DNA from: an uncultured Acidimicrobiales bacterium | Lineage (GTDB): Bacteria; Actinomycetota; Acidimicrobiia; Acidimicrobiales; SZUA-35 | Direction of reading: 5' to 3' | Length of the DNA: 59,017 nt | NCBI GenBank assembly: GCA_938029215.1 | Contig: CALHFG010000040.1 | Coordinates: 1-59,017, forward strand | Part shown: in pieces, positions 52,830 to 59,017 of the stretch | Layout of the letters: each line of letters starts with the position of its first letter | Position numbering within the stretch: the first letter of the stretch is position 1 | Translations under genes and position numbers: made by a program | The notes under the pieces: model-generated | What the model saw: the letters and a program-made list of their open reading frames with translations, nothing else | The model's database searches: none | Told to the model about the DNA's origin: nothing

Positions 52830-53291
52830 ATGTCGAAGATCAAGATGATCGCCACCAGCCGCCAAGCGCGACTGAACTATGAGATCACCGAAACCTTCGA
52901 GGCCGGGATCGTGCTGGCTGGCGCCGAGGTGAAGGCGCTGCGCGAATCCAACGTCAAGCTCAACGATGCCTACGCGCGGTTCGAGAACAACGAGCTGTTT
53001 CTCGTTGGCCTTCATATTGCGCCCTACAGCCGTGCGGGAACGCACGTGATGGTTGATCGGGCTCGACGCCGCAAGCTGCTCATGCACAAGCATGAGCTGA
53101 TCCGCCTGTCGTCCAAGGTCAATCAAGACCAACTGCTGCTCGTTCCAATGGCTATGTATTTCAAGGACAGCCGCGTGAAGCTGGAACTTGGTTTGGGCCG
53201 GGGTCGCAAGACGGTCGACAAGCGTCAGATCATTGCCAAGAAGGACGCTGACCGTGAAGCCCGTCGAGAACTAGCGGAACGCTCCCGCTAG
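52830..53291 (+). CDS. smpB: SsrA-binding protein
   Basis: 153 residues. Binds tmRNA and the decoding centre in trans-translation. Motifs: ARLNYEITETFEAGIVLAGAEVK in two parts (the N-terminal barrel), NELFLVGLHIAPYS, RRKLLMHK, and the basic C-terminal tail GRKTVDKR. Standard length. It lies 42 bases from the 3' end of the tmRNA gene, which is on the opposite strand and convergent. Confidence 0.95.
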   Translation: MSKIKMIATSRQARLNYEITETFEAGIVLAGAEVKALRESNVKLNDAYARFENNELFLVGLHIAPYSRAGTHVMVDRARRRKLLMHKHELIRLSSKVNQDQLLLVPMAMYFKDSRVKLELGLGRGRKTVDKRQIIAKKDADREARRELAERSR

Positions 53292-53333
53292 CGCAGCAAA
53301 AAGACCCGTCACCAAGCGTTTCGCTAACGACGT

Positions 53334-53704
53334 GGAGCTGGGGGGAATCGAACCCCCGTCCGCTAAGCAGGTACTGCACGTGCTACGACCATTCCCGTGG
53401 TTCGGACTTACGGCTGTCCATCTACCGGGTTAGTTCACCGCCTGGTCTTTCCCAGATGTCAGAGGTCTTTCCCTATCCGTCAGTGTTCTCTCACACCGTC
53501 CATCACTACTTCTGTTACCGGGCTGTAGTGATCAGGCCCTGCGTGGCCTCACGGCTCGCAGTTTTCCTCTAAAACAGTCTAAAAATTAGGCTGCAAGAGC
53601 GAAGTCGGTTTTGTTGCCGTCTTCAAAAAGCCCCGTTTCACGAGTCTGAGCAACTCGGGTCGCAAATACAGCTTCTGGTCTCAACGTCGAAACCGATCAG
53701 CCCC
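53334..53704 (-). ncRNA. ssrA: Transfer-messenger RNA (tmRNA)
   Basis: About 371 bases. The 5' end GGGGCTGATCGG and the 3' end with GGGGGTTCGATTCCCCC and CAGCTCCA form the tRNA-like domain: T arm with T-loop TTCGATT, and 7-base acceptor pairing with one G-U. The CCA is not encoded (CGT follows the discriminator A). The tag frame lies at 53586-53624. Rescues stalled ribosomes with SmpB, whose gene is next to it. Confidence 0.95.
53586..53624 (-). other. tmRNA proteolysis-tag reading frame
   Basis: Encodes EDGNKTDFALAA followed by TAA; the first, non-templated residue would be the Ala carried by tmRNA. The ending ALAA is the conserved ClpXP degron. The resume codon is proposed as GAA at 53622-53624. 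Confidence 0.75.
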
Positions 53705-53825
53705 ATTGCTAGTTGGAATTTTCAAGTAGCACCTCCAGTCTACCGCCGCCCGGCGGCGCTGATCGAGCCGGTTTGCCGTGACGCCCGATCCGCTACGGGA
53801 TGGGGCGGGAATCTAGGATCGGCTG

Positions 53826-54542
53826 GTGCTGCTCTCCCGCACCAGCCTGGTGGCCATGTTTGCGTTGGTCATTCTCGGCTGCACCACTTCAGCGACCGAA
53901 ACGGCTATCACCGTGCCTGATCCAACAGTCCAACCAACTGAGCCGCCACCAGAGTCCACCCCAACAACAGAAGCCCAGCCGACGACGGCTCAAGAACGAT
54001 TGGAGCCCGAAACCGCATTCAGCCCCGATTCCGATTGCGTGCTGCTGACCGATTTCACCTCCACTGAGCACAATGCTCGCTGGCAGACGGTGAACGACAA
54101 TGTCATGGGAGGCCAGTCTGTGGGTGGACCACAGTTCATCGACGACGTGTTGGTGTTCTCCGGTGAGATCAACACCGACGGAGGGGGCTTCTCCTCGTTG
54201 CGCATGCCGCTCGATCCCGGCGAGCTAGACGGCGTTGATCGGGTAGTGATTCGTGCTCAGACCGACGGGCGCCCGTACATGGTCACCTTCGACGATGAAC
54301 TCCCCAAGCGGGACCGGCGTGTGACGCATCGTGCTCCGATCGTGTTTCAGGACGACGAGGGCTGGCAGGTAGCCACGGTCATGTTCGCCGACCTCTTTCC
54401 TTTCGTGTTCGGCCAAAGGGTCGATGACCTGCCGTTTCGTCCCGATCTTGCGTCTCGAATGGGTCTGATGATCAGCGACGGCATCGACGGGCGATTCGAG
54501 CTCCAGGTAGACCAGATCCTGCTCTGCAGGCCCGAGATCTAA
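53826..54542 (+). CDS. CIA30-domain lipoprotein
   Basis: 238 residues, GTG start. The lipoprotein signal ends at Cys19 (LVILGC); a Thr/Pro linker (about 20-65) follows. The C-terminal about 170 residues match the CIA30/NDUFAF1-like jelly-roll: ARWQTVNDNVMGGQSVGG, GGFSSLRMPL, FADLFPFVFG. The function in bacteria is unknown; the fold is carbohydrate-binding-like. TAGGAT (53814-53819) lies 6 bases before the start, so it may be leaderless. A hairpin (53783-53806) precedes it. Confidence 0.75.
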   Translation: MLLSRTSLVAMFALVILGCTTSATETAITVPDPTVQPTEPPPESTPTTEAQPTTAQERLEPETAFSPDSDCVLLTDFTSTEHNARWQTVNDNVMGGQSVGGPQFIDDVLVFSGEINTDGGGFSSLRMPLDPGELDGVDRVVIRAQTDGRPYMVTFDDELPKRDRRVTHRAPIVFQDDEGWQVATVMFADLFPFVFGQRVDDLPFRPDLASRMGLMISDGIDGRFELQVDQILLCRPEI

Positions 54543-54617
54543 CCGGGTCGGGAACCCTTTTGGCTCACGAAACGTGAGATACTGGTAGGTACTAGCGATC
54601 CAGGAGGTTGCTCCCAC

Positions 54618-55331
54618 ATGGCATTCAGCCAAACCACCACTCAATACATCCCCGCATCGAACCACGACGAGGAAACTCGATCCTCGTTCATGGTCAAGGT
54701 CTATCAACATGTTGGCCTTGCCTTCGTGGCGTTCATCGCCATCGAAACGGTCTTCTTTGCGTTGGGTATCAACGATCTCATCTACAACTTGGTCAGCGGC
54801 ACCCGTGGCAACATGGTGTGGCTCGGACTGATCTTGGGAGCAAGCTTCCTCGGTAATGCACTGGTACGGCTCACCCACCCGGGCCAGCCTGCCAACACCC
54901 AGTATGCAGCCCTGTTCGGATACGCCGGAATCGAGGCACTGCTCTTTGCTCCAATTCTGACCGTGGCCTACGGGACCGACAACGGAAACCTGGTATGGCA
55001 GGCTGCAATTGTCGCCGCGCTTGGCTTTGCCGGGCTTACAACCGTTGGAATCACCACCAGCAAGGATCTGTCCTTCATGCGCCCTGCGCTGATGTTCATG
55101 GGTGTCATGGCGTTCATCGCCATCGGTGCGGCGCTCCTGTTCAACTTCTCGCTCGGAACGTGGTTTAGCGTGGCGATGGTCCTGTTCATGGGTCTTGTCA
55201 TTCTCTACAAGAGCCAGCAGATCGTTCGGACCTATCCGGTAACCGCCTACGTGGGTGCTGCAGCCTCACTGTTTGGCGCCGTCATGACGATGTTCTTCTA
55301 CATCTTGCGGATCTTCCTCAGCCGCGACTAG
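54618..55331 (+). CDS. Bax inhibitor-1 family membrane protein
   Basis: 237 residues with seven predicted membrane helices. Conserved BI-1 features: an acidic soluble N terminus, KVYQHVGLAFVAFIAIE, the FGYAGIEALLFAPI middle segment, and an Asp at the C terminus. Bacterial members (YbhL/YetJ) are pH-sensitive calcium-leak proteins. A strong ribosome site AGGAGG precedes ATG 54618. Followed by a clear terminator. Confidence 0.88.
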   Translation: MAFSQTTTQYIPASNHDEETRSSFMVKVYQHVGLAFVAFIAIETVFFALGINDLIYNLVSGTRGNMVWLGLILGASFLGNALVRLTHPGQPANTQYAALFGYAGIEALLFAPILTVAYGTDNGNLVWQAAIVAALGFAGLTTVGITTSKDLSFMRPALMFMGVMAFIAIGAALLFNFSLGTWFSVAMVLFMGLVILYKSQQIVRTYPVTAYVGAAASLFGAVMTMFFYILRIFLSRD

Positions 55332-55358
55332 TTCACCACTACAACCTAAGTAATCTCT

Positions 55359-55382
55359 CGTGCCGGGCCAGTGCCCGGCACG
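55359..55382 (+). terminator. Terminator hairpin after the Bax inhibitor-1 gene
   Basis: CGTGCCGGG (55359-55367) pairs perfectly with CCCGGCACG (55374-55382) around a 6-base loop, 27 bases after the stop. High GC, no T run, as is usual in actinobacteria. Confidence 0.7.
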
Positions 55383-55492
55383 AGCAGTTTTCGGCGTTCG
55401 TTTGACCGCGTCGGGATACGTGACGAACGCGACCTCAAGTAGTCGCTTCCACGTGCCGAAGCCAATCGGTAGACGCATGTAGAACCTCCTGC

Positions 55493-58400
55493 ATGCTTAC
55501 TGGATTAGGTCCCAACGTGCCCATACTCGTCGCTCCCCGTCGACCCACCACCGATCAGCTTCTGGGAGCGTTTCTCGCCGCCCTACTCTTCGCCTCTGCG
55601 CTTACCGCAGCAAACGCCACACCGACGCTCGCCGCGGCCGGCGACACGTTGAGCGGAACGGTATTTCGCGACGAAGGATGGGACGGCACCAAGAACGCTG
55701 ACATCGGTGAAGCGGGGATCGAAATCACCGTCACCGACGCCCTCGGCGCAGTTGCGGGCGTGTATACCTCTACCGCTTCCGGTTCCTGGTCGACCAGTGC
55801 GGGAGATCTTGATGCGATGACCGGGCCCTACCAAGTACGGTTCTCGATCCCAGCGATCAAGGAGCCCCTCCAACCCGGGCCGATCGGAACGCACATGCGT
55901 TCGAACATCCAGATCGTGAACGCCGGTGACGCCAACATCGACTTCGGCGTGGTGTACCCCTACCACTACTGCCAAAGCAATCCCGATGTCACCTTCAACT
56001 GCTTTATCGAGGGAGACCAGAGCACCGGCGGAGACGTCCTCGTTCGCACCGAGTATCTGGCGTCGGGAGATGGCACCAAAGTCACAGGACCGGGTACGGA
56101 CGAATTCAAGATTGCCGATGCAACTGCGATCGGAACGACCTGGGGTCTCGCAATTCAGACGTTCAATGACCGTGATGCCTCAAACGACAGGGTGTGGGCG
56201 GCAGCGATGGAGAAACGATTCGCTGGCTATGGACCGGCTGGACCCGACGGGATCTATCTCGTGAACCCAACCACGGGAACGACGGTTCCGGGGTCGACCA
56301 TCACCGCGATTGACGCGGGCACCGATCAGCACGATTTCTCCCTCGTCGGACCCGGCCCCGAGGTCGTTGATGCCGCAAGTTTCGGCCTGGTAGGTAAGCA
56401 GGGCTGGGGCGACATCGACCTGAACGATGAACAGGACCGGCTCTACGCCGTAAACCTCTTCGACCGACGCCTGTACGAATTCGACGTGGACCCGACCAGC
56501 AGTGGGTATCTCGGTTCCACCAACAACTGGAGTCTGCTTGGCCTACCCGGTCAGGTGTGCGGCGGTTCAATCCGGCCCTGGGCGGTTGGCTTTAACGAGG
56601 GCCAGTTGTATGTGGGCACTACTTGTGACGACGCATCGTTCGCCTACGTACACAGCCTCAACCCGGCCGGCTCGGTGTTCGTCAACGAACTCGCCATCGA
56701 CCTCTCCTACCAACGCCAGCCCGTCGGCTTTCACACGGGGCTGGCGGCCAATTGGAATGCGTGGACCGACACATGGCGTGCTGAGCTGACAGGTTGGGGC
56801 GTCGAGCATGCGTACCCCCAGCCCATGCTCACCGACATCGAATTCGATCGGGACGCGCTCATCCTGGGAATTCGTGATCGTTACGGTGATCAGGCCGGCT
56901 CGAATGATGCCAGCCCGAACTACCCGTCCGACCCCACCCTGTATGTGACGGACTCCGCTGGCGACATCTTGCGGGCCTGTGGCAACGGGTCCGGGGGTTA
57001 TGTATTGGAGGGTGGGTCCGGTTGTGCCGTCACCAACGGCAGCTCACCGCTGCATCCCAACGCAGGCCCGGCCGGCAACGAGTGGTACGACGGCGACAAC
57101 TATCTCATCAGCTTTGGCAACGGCATCGGTCACGACGAGATCAGCCTCGGCGGGCTGGCGATTGCGCGACCCCGCGGGGACGTACTGATGACCGCGTACG
57201 ACGCCTTGGACGACACATTCTTTGGTGACGACAACCACGCGTTCTCCAGCGGCCTGGCGCGTCTCGACAACATCTCCGGAGACAAGATCGGACAGTTCCG
57301 GGTTTATGGCGACGGCAGCTCTGCGAGCCCGGGCTTCGGCAAGGCAGCCGGTCTGGGAGATCTCGAGGCCTTCTGTGAAGGCGCTCCGGTGATGATTGGC
57401 AACTATGTGTGGCTGGATGCCAACGCTGACGGTCTCCAGGGCGCCGACGAAGAGGCCCTCGAGGGAGTCGTCGTAACGCTCTACGCAGCCAACGGCACCT
57501 CCGTCCTAGCGACCACCTCCACGTTCTCGGACGGGTCCTACTCGTTCCAGGTAGAACCGCAGACCGACTATGTCCTCGGTTTTGATCCCAGCGGCGCATC
57601 GGCCGCAATTACTTCAATCGAGCCGAGCCTGCTCAAAGCAACATTCGCCAACAACGGCGATGACGGTCTGGATTCCGACGTGGAGCTGCAACCGTCCGGC
57701 CAGTACACGATCAGCCTGACCACTGGGGCTTCCGGCGCGAACGACTACACCTACGATGCCGGCTTTGTAGAGGCAAATCACCGTGTGGGAAATCTCGTGT
57801 GGCTCGACTCCGATGATTCGGGGACCGCAGACAACGCAGAACCGGGCATCGCGGGGCTGGATATTCAGCTCTACATCGAGAACGGTGCCGCTGCAGGCTT
57901 TGATGCCCAAGACCAGTTGTTCGGAACAACCACGACCGACCTCGCTGGCAACTACTGGTTCGACGGTCTGGTGGGGCAGACCTACTACATCGGAATTCCG
58001 AGCGATCAATCCGGCAACACAATCCAAGTGAGCGACGGATCAGCTCTCCAAACCATCGATCTCGTCGCCCTGTCGTCCTCCACCGGGATGAGCGCCGCCG
58101 ATGGTGACCTCGACAACCGCGACGATGGCGATCCAAGTCCCGGGTTTCTGTCGCTGTCTGGTCCGGTTGCGGTGACCAATAACGCCGAACCGACCGGAGA
58201 GGCCGATAGCAACGCCGACCCCGATCGCGATGCCGAGGCGTATGTGGAGGCGCAACCTGACGTCACCGACAAAGACGACAACGACTCCAACCTCACGGTT
58301 GACTTTGGTTTCTATCCCGAACCGCGCATCGGTGGGCTTCTGTGGGTCGACGGCGACGTCGGCCAGGCGGGCTACAACGATGGCATCGCCGGTGGGAGCG

Positions 58401-59017
58401 AGGCCATCGGAACGATCGGCGGCGCCACGGTCGAGCTGTGGAAGGACTCCGACGGATCCACCGGGTTCGACCCTGCTCTCGACACACTCATCGGCACCAC
58501 GACCACCGACGCCAGCGGAAACTACTATTTCACCGGGATCGACCCGGACGACTACTTCGTGGCAATTCCCGTCGGCCAGACCGGCCAGACGATTGGAGCG
58601 ACCGCAGGCAATCTGTCCGACTATGGATCGTCTACGGGTCAGGCTGACGTCGATGCTGGCGTAGACGATCTCGACGACGGCGAACCGCTGACGGCGTATG
58701 CATCGGTCAGTGGACTGTTCACCGTCGCCCTCGGCGACAACCCAACCAACGAAGGTGGAGACTTCGGCGATCCAACCCCCGACATGGCCGAGATCGATGC
58801 AAACGCTGCGACAGGCTTCTTCATCACCGATGACAATTCCGATCTCACGATCGACTTCGGATTCATTGAGATTCCAACGTATGAGATTGGCAACCTCGTC
58901 TGGAACGACACCAACCACAACGGCACCGTCGACAGCACCGAACCAGGCATCCCCGGCGTCCTCGTAGAACTCTGGCAAGACACCACCAACAACGGAACCC
59001 CAGACACCTACATCACC
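55493..59017 (+). CDS. Large secreted protein with SdrD-B-like repeats (runs off the right edge)
   Basis: At least 1175 residues, no stop before the window end. The N-terminal signal region (about 22-48) has a hydrophobic core and an Ala-rich end. A first Cna-B/SdrD-B-like module follows (GDTLSGTVFRDEGWDG), then about 550 residues including repeated strands of a beta-propeller type (WGDIDLNDEQDRLYAVNLFD). Then at least four SdrD-B-like modules begin near IGNYVWLDANADG, VGNLVWLDSDDSG, IGGLLWVDGDVG and IGNLVWNDTNHNG. Their Asp/Asn-rich loops suit Ca binding. This is a cell-surface or S-layer-type protein. ATG 55493 has no Shine-Dalgarno; GTG 55517 is an alternative. The C-terminal anchor is out of view. 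Confidence 0.8.
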   Translation, partial: MLTGLGPNVPILVAPRRPTTDQLLGAFLAALLFASALTAANATPTLAAAGDTLSGTVFRDEGWDGTKNADIGEAGIEITVTDALGAVAGVYTSTASGSWSTSAGDLDAMTGPYQVRFSIPAIKEPLQPGPIGTHMRSNIQIVNAGDANIDFGVVYPYHYCQSNPDVTFNCFIEGDQSTGGDVLVRTEYLASGDGTKVTGPGTDEFKIADATAIGTTWGLAIQTFNDRDASNDRVWAAAMEKRFAGYGPAGPDGIYLVNPTTGTTVPGSTITAIDAGTDQHDFSLVGPGPEVVDAASFGLVGKQGWGDIDLNDEQDRLYAVNLFDRRLYEFDVDPTSSGYLGSTNNWSLLGLPGQVCGGSIRPWAVGFNEGQLYVGTTCDDASFAYVHSLNPAGSVFVNELAIDLSYQRQPVGFHTGLAANWNAWTDTWRAELTGWGVEHAYPQPMLTDIEFDRDALILGIRDRYGDQAGSNDASPNYPSDPTLYVTDSAGDILRACGNGSGGYVLEGGSGCAVTNGSSPLHPNAGPAGNEWYDGDNYLISFGNGIGHDEISLGGLAIARPRGDVLMTAYDALDDTFFGDDNHAFSSGLARLDNISGDKIGQFRVYGDGSSASPGFGKAAGLGDLEAFCEGAPVMIGNYVWLDANADGLQGADEEALEGVVVTLYAANGTSVLATTSTFSDGSYSFQVEPQTDYVLGFDPSGASAAITSIEPSLLKATFANNGDDGLDSDVELQPSGQYTISLTTGASGANDYTYDAGFVEANHRVGNLVWLDSDDSGTADNAEPGIAGLDIQLYIENGAAAGFDAQDQLFGTTTTDLAGNYWFDGLVGQTYYIGIPSDQSGNTIQVSDGSALQTIDLVALSSSTGMSAADGDLDNRDDGDPSPGFLSLSGPVAVTNNAEPTGEADSNADPDRDAEAYVEAQPDVTDKDDNDSNLTVDFGFYPEPRIGGLLWVDGDVGQAGYNDGIAGGSEAIGTIGGATVELWKDSDGSTGFDPALDTLIGTTTTDASGNYYFTGIDPDDYFVAIPVGQTGQTIGATAGNLSDYGSSTGQADVDAGVDDLDDGEPLTAYASVSGLFTVALGDNPTNEGGDFGDPTPDMAEIDANAATGFFITDDNSDLTIDFGFIEIPTYEIGNLVWNDTNHNGTVDSTEPGIPGVLVELWQDTTNNGTPDTYIT

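Overview
The window looks like a chromosomal segment of a mycothiol-using actinobacterium, most likely of the class Acidimicrobiia. The reasons are: high GC with many GTG/TTG starts and ATGA overlaps; Thr-rich linkers beside membrane segments; a nickel superoxide dismutase (cut by the left edge); an SmpB/tmRNA pair with a tag ending in DFALAA; and an Rv2466c-like mycothiol-linked oxidoreductase. I see no insertion sequence, tRNA, rRNA or CRISPR array. The taxonomic call is an inference.

Layout. 1-5000: sodN (partial), then a phenylacetate module paaI-marR-paaK-paaA-paaD-paaB-paaC with a probable leaderless, palindrome-overlapped promoter before paaK. 5050-11000: a general L-amino-acid ABC transporter (aapJ, aapQ, aapM, aapP). 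11000-12310: one AbiEi/DUF559-type gene bracketed by mirror-image repeats. 12316-19874 (minus): acyl-CoA synthetase plus a Liv-type ABC transporter (fadD-livH-livM-livK-livF-livG). 20094-26115 (minus): 2-hydroxyacid dehydrogenase, metB, cbs and an RND-like membrane protein. 26533-33000: a DUF937 protein, a CopD-like membrane protein, otsA, then (minus) an ABC ATPase with a coupled coiled-coil protein, aroA and an alcohol dehydrogenase.

33100-46750 is rich in signalling and envelope genes: a membrane pseudokinase with a sortase, nagZ, ung, tdk, a two-membrane-protein/two-kinase/flavoprotein/FHA operon and, inside the tdk operon, what I think is the best find. The small DsbA-like ORF downstream of tdk is not truncated. 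An in-frame TGA sits exactly where the first Cys of the CPWC redox motif belongs, the frame is open on both sides of it, and a SECIS-like hairpin follows. This is a candidate selenoprotein (U-P-W-C).

46757-55331 holds a lipase-like hydrolase, a HAD phosphatase, a class II aldolase, an HExxH protein, a two-component system, a 3-hydroxyacyl-CoA dehydrogenase, smpB, ssrA, a CIA30 lipoprotein and a Bax inhibitor-1 protein. The right edge cuts a very large secreted protein with SdrD-B-like repeats (55493-59017, still open).

How the genes work together: the paa genes activate and epoxidise phenylacetate; two large ABC systems import amino acids or related acids; fadD would activate a carboxylate imported by the Liv system; cbs and metB handle homocysteine/cystathionine; smpB and ssrA form the ribosome-rescue system. 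The kinase/FHA operon and the pseudokinase/sortase pair suggest phospho-signalling across the envelope, but their inputs cannot be read from sequence.
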